Assembly: GCA_007131435.1 (NCBI GenBank)
Contig: SLQM01000146.1
Span: 1-10,804 of the forward strand
From: Syntrophomonadaceae bacterium
GTDB lineage: Bacteria > Bacillota > Dethiobacteria > DTU022
Reading direction: 5' to 3'
Length of the DNA stretch: 10,804 bases
Both the position numbers and the translations under genes were made by a program. The notes under the pieces are model-generated. The model had not been told where the DNA came from. It worked only from the letters and a program-made list of their open reading frames with translations, and ran no database searches. How positions within the stretch are numbered: the first letter of the stretch is position 1; each line of letters begins with the position of its first letter. Below, piece by piece: positions 1-7,405 of the stretch.

Positions 1-2521
1 CTGACCTGGCGATAAGCCGTAAAAATTTTTCCTGCTGTTTCTGCGCGCAGTTTATTGCCTGAACAAATTCTTTTTCATCGAACAGGTTGCCCATGATCTT
101 TTTTGCCACCGGCCGCAACTGCTCTTTCAAACCGCGAATTCCCTGCCGGTGGTTTAGCTGAACATATAATAACCTCTCAGGGTCAAGCTTAGTGGAGTTT
201 TCAACCGTGCCCCTTAGCGTCTGCAGCAAGGGGCAGGTGAATGACCGCGGCCATTCTGTTGCCCAGGGTAGAGCTTCCATATCTACCACTTCAGGGAGAA
301 AAATGTAATCCGGGTTAAGCTCAGTTAATTCCTTATAGTGACCGACTATTATTTTCATGGGATAGCACATCTCTGAATCCAGCGCTTTTTTCCCACTACT
401 CAGGGTTTTGGAAGTCGTAATACTGGAGCGTGTGATTTCACAACCCAGGTTTTTAAAAAAAGATGCCCAGAAAGGGTAATAGTCATAATACAGTCCGGTC
501 CTGGCAATTCCAATCTTTAACCTGACACCACTTGTTGTTTCCGCTGCCTTTTCCATTAACTCCAGTCGCAGCGCACCGTAATCTGCGATCTCATGCTGCT
601 TTCGACCGATTTCCATACTTGAATACCGACCACAGCGGTCACCATAAATAAACTTTTCTCCGTCTGAAAAGCTGATAATATTTAGCATACAGCTGTGTTC
701 ATCCTTGCATTCAGCTTTACAGGTTTTCTTTTCATTACTGAACTCTTTTAAGCGTTCTATATTTTGGAAAGTATAATCGCTTTCAACCCGCCGGAGATGA
801 AATTTCCTTGCCATTAGTGCGCTCCCCAGGGCTCCTGTCAATTCCGGTTCAGCGGGAATATGTATTTCTTTCCCGGCCACGGCAGCAAGGGCTGCTGCCA
901 GGGCATGATTCTTTGCGGTTGCTCCTGCAAAAACAAGCTTACCGTTTAAAGATCTTTTATCAACTGTTTTGCTCAGGTAGTTCTGTGCTGAAGAATAAGC
1001 AAGGCTGGCTAACTGCTCATTCAAAGGCAGCCCCCTTGCAGATGCAGAAGCTAAAATAGATTGCGAGATTAAAGTGCATATATCGCCAAGATCAATTGCA
1101 TAATCAGCTGAAAAAGATTTTTCGGAAAACTCTTTTTTCACACTTACATGAAGAAGGTCTGCAAGGTTCTCCAGAAACGTACCGGTACCTGCTGCACACA
1201 CGGGATTCATGTTGTAATCAAATAAAATGCCGTTATTTAGCTGAATATACTTGGAATCTTCACCGCCGATTTCTATAATTGAAAGTATTTCTTCATCCTG
1301 GTATAAAGATTTAATACCCTCGGCCTGACAGGTAATTTCATCTACTGCATAATTAGCATTTAACATTTTTTGTGAAAGAAACCTGCCAGAACCAGTTGTA
1401 CAGGCAATTATCTCGGAATTTGCTATTGCTTGGCCATACTTGATTTCTACCTGCTTCATCAGCTCCAAAACCTGTAGAGCCGGTTTGCCTGTTGTTGGCA
1501 GGTAGATGCCGCCAAATTTTTGTCCATTCCTGTCAACCAGCACAGTTTTTGTCGATACAGATCCACAATCGACTCCCATGTAAACAATAGAGAGATCAAG
1601 ATTGCCAGGTGTATTTTCTGGTTTGGCATATATAACTTTATCCGGGTCCAGTGGAGGAAGCGGATTATGAGGCTTATAAACAGGGGTCGACAGCCGATCT
1701 TTTCCAAGCAGGCAGATATCTACTTCAGTTCCTTTTAATGCAGCTCCTATTGCATTTAAATACTCATGATGCTCTGGAATAAAAACTGGTATATCAAATG
1801 CTTCAAGGCTCTTAGCCATGTATTTTACAATTGCTTTATTGCTTGCTACACCACCAACGAGGGCTAAATTGCCAGGCTTATCAATCCTGTTCTGGGCGAC
1901 ACCTGTAATTATATTATCAACCAGGGCTTTAGCCATACCGGCAGATACAGCGCTTTGAGTAGCCCCTTCATTTATGGCGTGCGTCATGTCAGATTTCGCA
2001 AAAACTGCGCACCGCCCCGAAATTGGAACTGCAGATTCTGCTTCAAGAGCAATCTCTGCAAGCTCCCGGTCATTGTAGCCCATCCGTGTTGCCTGCTGGT
2101 GCCAGAATGCGCCGCTTCCTGCAGCGCACTGGCCATTCCTGCTGAAATACCGGACCTGTGCATCTTGAGAGAGCTCGAGATAATGCATGTTTTCATGCCC
2201 GAGGGAAAGAACATAATCGGCATTTACTTTTAGCTCATTTAGTCCTTCCCTCAGGGCTTCAATTTCTAAAACGGGTTCTATCTCCAGGTTATCACAGACG
2301 AGCCCCGCATTCTGACCCATCACCCCTATTTTGACCACCCGGGTTTTAATTTCCGGGAGCAGCCCTTGAATACATTTTTGCGCAGACTCTACCGGCTTCC
2401 CGGATGTTGGTACTTTGAATGTATGAATTTTGTTTTTTACTAAGAGTACACCCTTCACAGAGAATACGCCCATATCCAATCCTATTCTTATAGGATTGGA
2501 GGTGTTTCTCCCGACAACCAT
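1..2521 (-). CDS. Giant acyl-CoA dehydratase-type activase, tandem BadF/HgdC ATPase domains plus DUF2229 (partial, 3' end outside window)
   Basis: Reading the minus strand from ATG at 2521 gives 840 codons without a stop, open at the left edge. Two BadF/BadG/BcrA/BcrD-type (ASKHA) ATPase domains lie at about residues 11-265 and 313-573. Each has a cysteine pair spaced like the [4Fe-4S] ligands of HgdC: Cys132/Cys171 (NGQCAAGSG, GRCAVFAKSD) and Cys442/Cys482 (NPVCAAGTG, GDICTL). A Cys-rich linker (Cys601, 605, 611, 630) leads to a DUF2229-like region from about 667 (GLYYDYYPFW, SEMCYPMK). Family knowledge: HgdC-type activators hydrolyse ATP to inject low-potential electrons into 2-hydroxyacyl-CoA dehydratases or benzoyl-CoA reductases. 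The large fused forms are common in anaerobes and their partners are mostly unknown. The fusion may act as an intramolecular pseudo-dimer (inference). Domain 1 lacks the GGQDSK-like motif (it has SLGHENMHY) while domain 2 keeps GGEDSK. The gene starts 25 bp after argF stops, has only a weak SD (AAAGTGAG), and is probably co-transcribed. Confidence 0.9.
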   Translation of the reverse strand, partial: MVVGRNTSNPIRIGLDMGVFSVKGVLLVKNKIHTFKVPTSGKPVESAQKCIQGLLPEIKTRVVKIGVMGQNAGLVCDNLEIEPVLEIEALREGLNELKVNADYVLSLGHENMHYLELSQDAQVRYFSRNGQCAAGSGAFWHQQATRMGYNDRELAEIALEAESAVPISGRCAVFAKSDMTHAINEGATQSAVSAGMAKALVDNIITGVAQNRIDKPGNLALVGGVASNKAIVKYMAKSLEAFDIPVFIPEHHEYLNAIGAALKGTEVDICLLGKDRLSTPVYKPHNPLPPLDPDKVIYAKPENTPGNLDLSIVYMGVDCGSVSTKTVLVDRNGQKFGGIYLPTTGKPALQVLELMKQVEIKYGQAIANSEIIACTTGSGRFLSQKMLNANYAVDEITCQAEGIKSLYQDEEILSIIEIGGEDSKYIQLNNGILFDYNMNPVCAAGTGTFLENLADLLHVSVKKEFSEKSFSADYAIDLGDICTLISQSILASASARGLPLNEQLASLAYSSAQNYLSKTVDKRSLNGKLVFAGATAKNHALAAALAAVAGKEIHIPAEPELTGALGSALMARKFHLRRVESDYTFQNIERLKEFSNEKKTCKAECKDEHSCMLNIISFSDGEKFIYGDRCGRYSSMEIGRKQHEIADYGALRLELMEKAAETTSGVRLKIGIARTGLYYDYYPFWASFFKNLGCEITRSSITTSKTLSSGKKALDSEMCYPMKIIVGHYKELTELNPDYIFLPEVVDMEALPWATEWPRSFTCPLLQTLRGTVENSTKLDPERLLYVQLNHRQGIRGLKEQLRPVAKKIMGNLFDEKEFVQAINCAQKQQEKFLRLIARS
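2475..2500 (-). repeat. Perfect 11-bp inverted repeat inside the activase 5' coding region
   Basis: Arms TCCAATCCTAT (2475-2485) and ATAGGATTGGA (2490-2500) are exact reverse complements around a 4-nt spacer. In the minus-strand mRNA this would form an 11-bp stem with an AAGA loop, about 20 nt downstream of the start codon, across codons 8-16. There is no T-run, so it is not a terminator. It could limit translation initiation of a gene that already has a weak SD, or be an accident of the SNPIRIGL codons. Confidence 0.6.
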
Positions 2522-2546
2522 TTAAAATCGCTCACTTTCTTTTGCT

Positions 2547-3479
2547 TTACATGGTTAAAGCCATAATTGCTTTTTGAACATGCAGCCTGTTCTCTGCCTG
2601 GTCAAATACTATAGAATGAGGTCCATCGATAACTTCATCAGTAATTTCCTCACCCCGGTGAGCAGGCAGGCAGTGCATCACTATTACATCTTCCTTGCTT
2701 TTTTCCAGGAGTTCACTATTTAACTGGTAGCTGGCAAAACTTCTAAGCCGCTCTTCATGTTCATCCTCCATGCCCATGCTGGCCCAAACATCAGTGTAGA
2801 TAACATCTGCTGTTTTAACCGCTTCTACAGGATCATCCTCAATGCTGATCGTCGCTCCCGATTTTGATGCATCTACCCTTGATAACCTGGTAATCTCCGG
2901 ATCCGGTTCAAAGCCTGAAGGCGAACAAATTACAACGTGCATACCCATCTTGGCTCCACCGAACATCAGGGAGTGTGCCATATTGTTTCCATCCCCGATA
3001 TATATAAGCTTCAAACCTTCCAGGTTTTGTTTCTTCTCCTTGATGGTAAATAGATCAGATAATACCTGGCAGGGATGAAGGAGGTCGGTTAATCCGTTGA
3101 TGACCGGTACGGAACTATATTCGGCGAGATCAACAACGTCCTGGTGATCAAATGTGCGAATCATGATACCATCAAGGTAGCGGCTCAGGTTTCTTGCTGT
3201 ATCAGCAATCGTTTCACCCCGGTTCAGCTGTAAATCATTAGCGCTCAAAAACAGGGCATGCCCTCCAAGCTGAAACATGCCAACTTCAAAGGATACCCTG
3301 GTCCTGGTCGAAGACTTTTGGAATATCATGCCCAGTGTTTTACCTTTTAAAGGATGATATTGCTCGCCAAGTTTTTGCTTCATTTTTAATATCTGGCTTG
3401 TTTCTAAAATTTGATCAACTTCTTCCCTGCTCAAATCATGGATCGATATTAAATCTTTACCTTTCATGTTAACAGCCAT
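2547..3479 (-). CDS. argF: Ornithine carbamoyltransferase
   Basis: The 310-aa product is the usual length for anabolic-type OTCases. It transfers the carbamoyl group of carbamoyl phosphate to ornithine to make citrulline in cytoplasmic arginine synthesis. Visible motifs are the carbamoyl phosphate loop SSTRTR (residues 56-61), HPCQ (135-138), the ornithine-binding DVWASMG (230-236) and HCLP (269-272). SMG marks OTCase rather than aspartate carbamoyltransferase. Start choice: an in-frame GTG at 3488 lies inside the Shine-Dalgarno AGAGGTG, so ATG at 3479, about 7 nt after that SD, is the real start. It sits 18 bp after the thiolase stop and 25 bp before the activase start, all on one strand, so it is likely mid-operon. 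No other arginine gene is visible, which makes this setting unusual. A catabolic (arginine deiminase pathway) role cannot be excluded from sequence. Confidence 0.95.
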   Translation of the reverse strand: MAVNMKGKDLISIHDLSREEVDQILETSQILKMKQKLGEQYHPLKGKTLGMIFQKSSTRTRVSFEVGMFQLGGHALFLSANDLQLNRGETIADTARNLSRYLDGIMIRTFDHQDVVDLAEYSSVPVINGLTDLLHPCQVLSDLFTIKEKKQNLEGLKLIYIGDGNNMAHSLMFGGAKMGMHVVICSPSGFEPDPEITRLSRVDASKSGATISIEDDPVEAVKTADVIYTDVWASMGMEDEHEERLRSFASYQLNSELLEKSKEDVIVMHCLPAHRGEEITDEVIDGPHSIVFDQAENRLHVQKAIMALTM

Positions 3480-3497
3480 CGAATACACCTCTTTTAA

Positions 3498-4676
3498 TTA
3501 AACTTTTTCAACAAGACAGGCAATCCCCTGTCCTCCGCCAATGCAAAGCGTTGCAAGCCCCTTTTTGGCTTCACCTTTCAGCATTTCATGGATAAGGGTT
3601 ACAAACACCCTTGTGCCACTGGCCCCGATTGGATGGCCAATGGCAATTGCCCCGCCATTAACATTGACAATCTCCGGATTTAAATCAAGCTCCTGCATAA
3701 CGCTCAATGCTTGTGCCGCAAATGCTTCATTTGCCTCGATAAGCCCCAGGTCTGCGACTTTCCATCCTGCCCTATCAAGCGCTTTTCTGGTTGCCGGAAT
3801 CGGACCGGTCCCCATAATTTCCGGGTTTACTCCTGCAGAAGCATAACCTTTAATAACCACAAGCGGTTTAATGTCAAGTTCTTCAGCTTTATCTGCGCTC
3901 ATAACTACAACTGCTGCTGCACTGTCGTTTATACCTGATGCATTTCCGGCCGTAACAGTTCCATCCTTTTTAAAAGCCGGACGAAGTTGTGATAGTTTTT
4001 CCAGTGATGTCATCCTGGGATGCTCATCTGTATCAAATACCAGCGGGTCACCTTTTCTTTGCGGAACAGATACCGGTACTATTTCATCTTTAAACCTGCC
4101 TCCCTGGATTGCGGCATGCGCTTTTTCCTGGCTGCCTAGCGCAAACTGGTCTTGCATTTCCCTGGTCAAATTATAGCGTTCAGCTATGTTCTCAGCAGTT
4201 ATTCCCATGTGGTAATCGTTGAAAGCACACCAGAGCCCGTCCTTGATCATTACATCAGTCATACTGCTGTCTCCCATGCGCAGGCCCCAGCGCGCCCCGG
4301 CGACGGCATAGGGAGAGGCGCTCATATTTTCAGTTCCGCCGGCTATAATGATATCGGACTCCCCAGTCATTATTGCCGCTGCAGCAGAAGTAACTGTTTT
4401 CAAGCCAGATCCGCATACCTTGTTTATTGTTGTACAGGGAATTTCAACCGGTAGGCCTGCCTTGATCGCTGACTGCCTGGCTACGTTCTGTCCAAGGGCA
4501 GTCTGTAAGACGCAACCCATCAACACTTCATCAACCTGGTTGCTTTCTATCCCGGCCTTCTCAACAGCAGCCTTAATAACTGTTGCCCCCAAATCGGACG
4601 CACTGATATCTTTAAGTGATCCACCGAATGTTCCCACTGCAGTTCTTACTGCGCTTACAATTACTGCTTCTCTCAT
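3498..4676 (-). CDS. Acetyl-CoA C-acetyltransferase (biosynthetic-type thiolase)
   Basis: The 392-aa product matches the usual thiolase II length. It condenses two acetyl-CoA to acetoacetyl-CoA, or runs in reverse in beta-oxidation, in the cytoplasm. The catalytic residues fall at canonical numbers: Cys88 (NKVCGSG) as nucleophile, His348 (AIGHPIGASG) and Cys378 (LCIGGGQG). The thiolase signature NVNGGAIAIGHPIG is intact. Start choice: GTG at 4691 is part of the SD TGGAGGT, and ATG at 4676, about 8 nt downstream of it, starts MREAVIVSAVRT, the standard thiolase N-terminus. It is the first gene of a minus-strand run with argF and the activase. No hydroxyacyl-CoA dehydrogenase or crotonase is adjacent, so the direction (butyrate-type synthesis or fatty-acid degradation) cannot be told. 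An atoB/thlA-type name would fit, but the paralogue cannot be fixed. Confidence 0.95.
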   Translation of the reverse strand: MREAVIVSAVRTAVGTFGGSLKDISASDLGATVIKAAVEKAGIESNQVDEVLMGCVLQTALGQNVARQSAIKAGLPVEIPCTTINKVCGSGLKTVTSAAAAIMTGESDIIIAGGTENMSASPYAVAGARWGLRMGDSSMTDVMIKDGLWCAFNDYHMGITAENIAERYNLTREMQDQFALGSQEKAHAAIQGGRFKDEIVPVSVPQRKGDPLVFDTDEHPRMTSLEKLSQLRPAFKKDGTVTAGNASGINDSAAAVVVMSADKAEELDIKPLVVIKGYASAGVNPEIMGTGPIPATRKALDRAGWKVADLGLIEANEAFAAQALSVMQELDLNPEIVNVNGGAIAIGHPIGASGTRVFVTLIHEMLKGEAKKGLATLCIGGGQGIACLVEKV

Positions 4677-4738
4677 TGGCGATACCTCCACAAATTTATA
4701 ATAATTAGTTTTTATAGCACTACTACTTATTTATATTC

Positions 4739-4770
4739 TACTGATAGCGGTGATTACCCTTCTATCAGTA
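4739..4770. promoter_or_regulatory. Inverted repeat in the thiolase operon leader, candidate operator
   Basis: TACTGATAG (4739-4747) and CTATCAGTA (4762-4770) are perfect 9-bp inverted arms with a 14-nt spacer. They lie about 65 bp upstream of the thiolase start, between it and the tRNA terminator. Candidate -10 hexamers flank the site on the minus strand (TATAAA-like on the thiolase side, an AT-rich TATTATAAC stretch on the tRNA side), but none has a convincing -35, so the promoter is not fixed. The spacing of arm centres suits a dimeric regulator binding two helical turns apart. An mRNA hairpin is the alternative; no U-run follows, so it is not a terminator. Confidence 0.45.
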
Positions 4771-4842
4771 AAATTCAGCCTCACATAGTTATAATATTAG
4801 CAGGGGCGTACCAGTTAATATATTGGCGGCTGCTTATTTAAC

Positions 4843-4886
4843 AAAAAAAGGGTTCTTGGTATAGTATCAACCCCCAAAAACCCTTT
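4843..4886 (-). terminator. Rho-independent terminator of tRNA-Leu
   Basis: On the minus strand, AAAGGGTTTTTGG (plus 4874-4886) pairs with CCAAGAACCCTTT (plus 4847-4859) with one mismatch. The stem runs directly into TTTTTTT. It lies 8 nt after the tRNA CCA end and upstream of the thiolase operon, so it separates the two transcription units. Confidence 0.8.
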
Positions 4887-4893
4887 GTTTGCT

Positions 4894-4979
4894 TGGTGCG
4901 AGCGAGAGGATTTGAACCTCCACACCCTTACGGGCACTAGGTCCTGAACCTAGCGCGTCTGCCATTCCGCCACGCTCGC
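4894..4979 (-). tRNA. tRNA-Leu (anticodon CAG)
   Basis: The minus strand folds as a class II tRNA. The acceptor stem GCGAGCG (plus 4973-4979) pairs with CGCTCGC (plus 4898-4904), followed by A and an encoded CCA (4894-4896). The anticodon stem CTAGG/CCTAG encloses loop TTCAGGA, giving anticodon CAG at plus 4944-4946, which reads CUG leucine codons. The variable arm has a CCCGTAAGGG hairpin, as expected for leucine. The T arm GGAGG-TTCAAAT-CCTCT is intact. It has its own promoter and terminator. Confidence 0.97.
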
Positions 4980-5002
4980 ATTGTTATTGACCCTGCTTAG
5001 TT

Positions 5003-5031
5003 ATTATATACACTCTTTGATTTAGGATCAA
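5003..5031 (-). promoter_or_regulatory. Sigma-A type promoter for tRNA-Leu
   Basis: On the minus strand, TTGATC (plus 5026-5031) and TATAAT (plus 5003-5008) are separated by exactly 17 nt, about 23 nt upstream of the mature tRNA 5' end. The -10 is a perfect consensus. It also means the slipin transcript may read into this gene, since no terminator was seen after the slipin stop. Confidence 0.75.
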
Positions 5032-5062
5032 TAACTTTTATCTATTTTTCTACTTAATCATC

Positions 5063-5869
5063 TTACTTACTTTCATCCTTGTTATCAAGGACTTTACCAG
5101 CAGCTTCAATTGCTACGGGTAATAGATGCTTTAGCTCGATCGGCAGTGGAAAAGCAATAATAGAACCCTGCTGACCGGCAATTTCTGGCAATGTCCTCAA
5201 TAGACGGACATAAAAACCGCCTTCTTCGGTATTTAGAATTCTTGCCGCTTCCGCAATCCTTCCTGCCGCTTCTTTTTCCCCTTCTGCCTGGACAATAACT
5301 GCCCGCCTTTCCCTTTCAGCCGTAGCCTGCCGGGAAATAGCCTTTTGCAGTGATTCGGGGATAACAACATCCTTGATTTCCACGGCTGTAACTTTAATTC
5401 CCCAGGCATCTGTAGCTTCATCCAGAATACTCTGTACCTGCTGGTTTAACTTATCCCTTTCTGACAGCAGTTCATCCAGTTCTGCCTGGCCAGCCACACT
5501 GCGCAGGGTTGTCTGTGCCAGCTGCGCTGTAGCCATCGTATATTGCTCTACAATATTTATCGCCCTGTTCGGTTCTACTACCCTGTAGTAGACAACTGCA
5601 TTAACACTGGTTGTAACATTGTCCCTGGTTATTACTTCCTGCGTGGGCACGTCAAGAGTGATTATCCGCAAAGAAACCCTGAAGAAACGATCGACAATCG
5701 GTATGATAAACACGATGCCCGGGCCTTTTTCACCTATTAACCTACCAAGGCGGAAGACAACGAGGCGCTGGAATTCGGGAACAATTTTAATCGCCGAAGT
5801 TAAAAACAGGATCAAGATTATAATGATTGGAATATATAACCCGCCACTTGCTAATAGTTCAAATAACAT
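5063..5869 (-). CDS. Slipin / stomatin-like SPFH (band 7) membrane protein
   Basis: The 268-aa product has one N-terminal membrane anchor (about residues 10-28). An SPFH/band 7 domain follows (about 30-185, with the typical RLGR..GPGIVFIIPIVDR and LDVPTQEVITRDNV stretches). Next come an Ala/Glu/Arg-rich coiled coil (about 180-212) and a Pro-containing tail (PLPIELKHLLP). Family knowledge: prokaryotic slipins oligomerise on the inner membrane and are nearly always paired with NfeD, which cleaves the hydrophobic C-terminal region of slipin in archaeal homologues. Here the NfeD gene lies directly upstream with a 51-bp gap, consistent with an operon. The start ATG at 5869 follows a strong AGGAGGAG about 8 nt away. 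No anomalies were seen; length and motifs are typical. Confidence 0.95.
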   Translation of the reverse strand: MLFELLASGGLYIPIIIILILFLTSAIKIVPEFQRLVVFRLGRLIGEKGPGIVFIIPIVDRFFRVSLRIITLDVPTQEVITRDNVTTSVNAVVYYRVVEPNRAINIVEQYTMATAQLAQTTLRSVAGQAELDELLSERDKLNQQVQSILDEATDAWGIKVTAVEIKDVVIPESLQKAISRQATAERERRAVIVQAEGEKEAAGRIAEAARILNTEEGGFYVRLLRTLPEIAGQQGSIIAFPLPIELKHLLPVAIEAAGKVLDNKDESK

Positions 5870-5920
5870 TTTACAAACTCCTCCTTCTTGTTTTGAAACA
5901 AAGATAAAATATGTACATTT

Positions 5921-7258
5921 TTATTCCATATCTTTTTTGCTATCTAAAGGCTTAACCCACAGGTTCAGTGTTTCAGCTCGAACAACTTCAACTTCAGTTC
6001 CTGTTTCGATAGTTTTTCCATCTTCACTGCGCGCTTTCCACAGTTCACCCCTGGCTTTAATCATTCCCTCCGGGTTCAGATCTCTGACTACTATTCCCTT
6101 TTCAGGGGGGTTGAAATATGCACTGCCTCCAGTCCAGATCTTTCTGCTGTGGATTACACGCTGGGCAACAAATATAACTATCAACACCAAACCAAGTACA
6201 GTTCCAACAACAGTTACCAGGAAAGTACTGTACCAGTCCCTGGCCATCAGCGGCTCCATTGGCAGAAGAACTGCCCCTGCTACCAGCGACAAAGAACCTC
6301 CTATGCCCAGTATCCCAAAACCTGAAGTAAATATTTCTGCTATAATCAAGCCTACTCCGAGCAGCAGCAGGACAATCCCGGTTGTATTGGTATCAAAAAG
6401 CCCAATACCGTAGATACCAAGGACAACCAGGATCACCCCGCTCACTTCAGGGACAATAGTGCCGGGTGCACCAAGGCCAAAGTATATCCCCAGGACTCCA
6501 AGCATGAGCACCAGGAAAGCTATCTGTGGATCACTTATCCAGTTTTGAAGTCTTTCACTCAAGGTCATTTCATCCTGGATAATAGGTGCATCAGCCGGGC
6601 TAAGCCTGTAAGTCTGCCCCTGCTTTTCAATGACAGCGCCATCCAGCTGTTGCAGTAAATCGCTAACATCACGGGCCAGGTATTCGATTACCCCTTTATC
6701 CAGAGCTTCCCTGGCATCAAGGGTTAAATTTTCTGTAACAAATTTTTCCGCAATATCCTCCGGGCGTCCTTTCTCGCGGGCCATACTGCGCAAATGAGTT
6801 GAATAAAATATTGTTGTTTTTTCATCAGCTGCCGAAGTTCCTTCAGGTGATATGGCAATTGGTTGTGCTGCGCCAACTGTTGTTCCAGGTGCCATAGCCG
6901 CTATATCAGATGAAATAATTATAAAGGCTCCGGCCGAACCGGCAATAGCTCCAGAAGGAGCAACAAGAACTGCTATGGGAATTTCCGCATTTAAAAAGAG
7001 TTCATTTATTTCCAGCGTTGCATCAACCAGGCCACCGGGTGTATTCATCTGGAGCAAAAAAAGCTGGGCATCATTTTGCAGGGCTAATTCAACCTGTCTC
7101 TCCAGAAAACTCTTTTGACCGGCTGTAATAGTCCCTTCCAACTCAACTAAGTAAACAGGACGCACATCAGCATTTGCCGTAGATGCTACAGGAAAAATAG
7201 TAAGCAAAAATATGGATACTAATATTAGCGATATATATATCTTAAGATCTTTCTTCAT
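5921..7258 (-). CDS. Long-form NfeD membrane-bound serine protease
   Basis: The 445-aa product has a signal/anchor segment (about residues 8-27) and a ClpP-like protease domain (about 35-235). It ends in about five membrane segments (roughly 245-366) and a C-terminal OB-fold NfeD domain (about 388-437). The probable Ser-Lys dyad is Ser108 in AIAGSAGAF and Lys147 in ADEKTTIFY, by analogy with archaeal PH1510 (family knowledge, alignment by eye). MNTPGG (71-76) is the conserved substrate-groove motif. The full domain set marks it as the long (NfeD1b-like) form expected upstream of a slipin, and the slipin gene follows. The SD AAAGGTGAT lies about 10 nt before ATG at 7258. A minus-strand promoter lies in the divergent region shared with the Rrf2 gene. 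The likely role is membrane quality control or stress response; the substrate in this organism is unknown. Confidence 0.95.
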   Translation of the reverse strand: MKKDLKIYISLILVSIFLLTIFPVASTANADVRPVYLVELEGTITAGQKSFLERQVELALQNDAQLFLLQMNTPGGLVDATLEINELFLNAEIPIAVLVAPSGAIAGSAGAFIIISSDIAAMAPGTTVGAAQPIAISPEGTSAADEKTTIFYSTHLRSMAREKGRPEDIAEKFVTENLTLDAREALDKGVIEYLARDVSDLLQQLDGAVIEKQGQTYRLSPADAPIIQDEMTLSERLQNWISDPQIAFLVLMLGVLGIYFGLGAPGTIVPEVSGVILVVLGIYGIGLFDTNTTGIVLLLLGVGLIIAEIFTSGFGILGIGGSLSLVAGAVLLPMEPLMARDWYSTFLVTVVGTVLGLVLIVIFVAQRVIHSRKIWTGGSAYFNPPEKGIVVRDLNPEGMIKARGELWKARSEDGKTIETGTEVEVVRAETLNLWVKPLDSKKDME

Positions 7259-7301
7259 TGAAGATCATCACCTTTACTTTTTAGTAGCTATTACTATTAT
7301 C

Positions 7302-7330
7302 ATTATAATACAAATAAGTCTGTAATGAAA
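7302..7330 (-). promoter_or_regulatory. Putative promoter of the nfeD-slipin operon
   Basis: On the minus strand, a perfect TATAAT (plus 7302-7307) is preceded at 17 nt by a weak TTTCAT (plus 7325-7330). It lies about 45 bp upstream of the NfeD start, back to back with the Rrf2 promoter. The -35 match is poor, so the call rests on the -10 and the position. Confidence 0.5.
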
Positions 7331-7340
7331 GTCTAATCGG

Positions 7341-7369
7341 TTGCTTCTAGTTCAAATCCAGGATATAAT
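7341..7369 (+). promoter_or_regulatory. Sigma-A type promoter of the Rrf2 regulator gene
   Basis: TTGCTT (7341-7346), 17-nt spacer, TATAAT (7364-7369). The predicted transcript starts near 7376, inside the adjoining dyad, leaving a leader of about 30 nt before the ATG at 7406. Confidence 0.75.
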
Positions 7370-7386
7370 ATAACCGCTTTAGTTAT
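7370..7386 (+). promoter_or_regulatory. Candidate Rrf2 operator (dyad ATAAC-N7-GTTAT)
   Basis: ATAAC (7370-7374) and GTTAT (7382-7386) are perfect inverted arms with a 7-nt spacer, starting at the base after the -10 box and spanning the predicted transcription start. A near copy sits at the same place in the promoter of the convergent Fe-S pair (9174-9190 on the minus strand). Both read ATAACC-N3-TTAGTTA. The position fits autorepression by the regulator it precedes; binding itself is inferred. Confidence 0.55.
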
Positions 7387-7405
7387 GATTAATGGAGGAA
7401 GTATA

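Noticed and set aside
808..2233. Several 60-92 codon frames on both strands in the left 2.3 kb
   Set aside because: They lie out of frame within the continuous activase reading frame, which carries recognisable domain motifs throughout. None has a family resemblance.
2475..2500. Reading the 11-bp inverted repeat as a terminator after argF
   Set aside because: It lies inside the activase coding region and lacks a T-run on the minus strand.
5880..5905. Short palindrome TTGTTT-TG-AAACAA between NfeD and slipin genes
   Set aside because: Six-base AT-rich arms with a 2-nt centre and no T-run; expected by chance in AT-rich spacer DNA.
5619..6413. A 264-codon open frame on the plus strand across the slipin and NfeD genes
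   Set aside because: It is antisense to two well-supported genes, is rich in Ser, Thr, Pro and Ile as expected of a shadow frame, has no SD and resembles no family I know.
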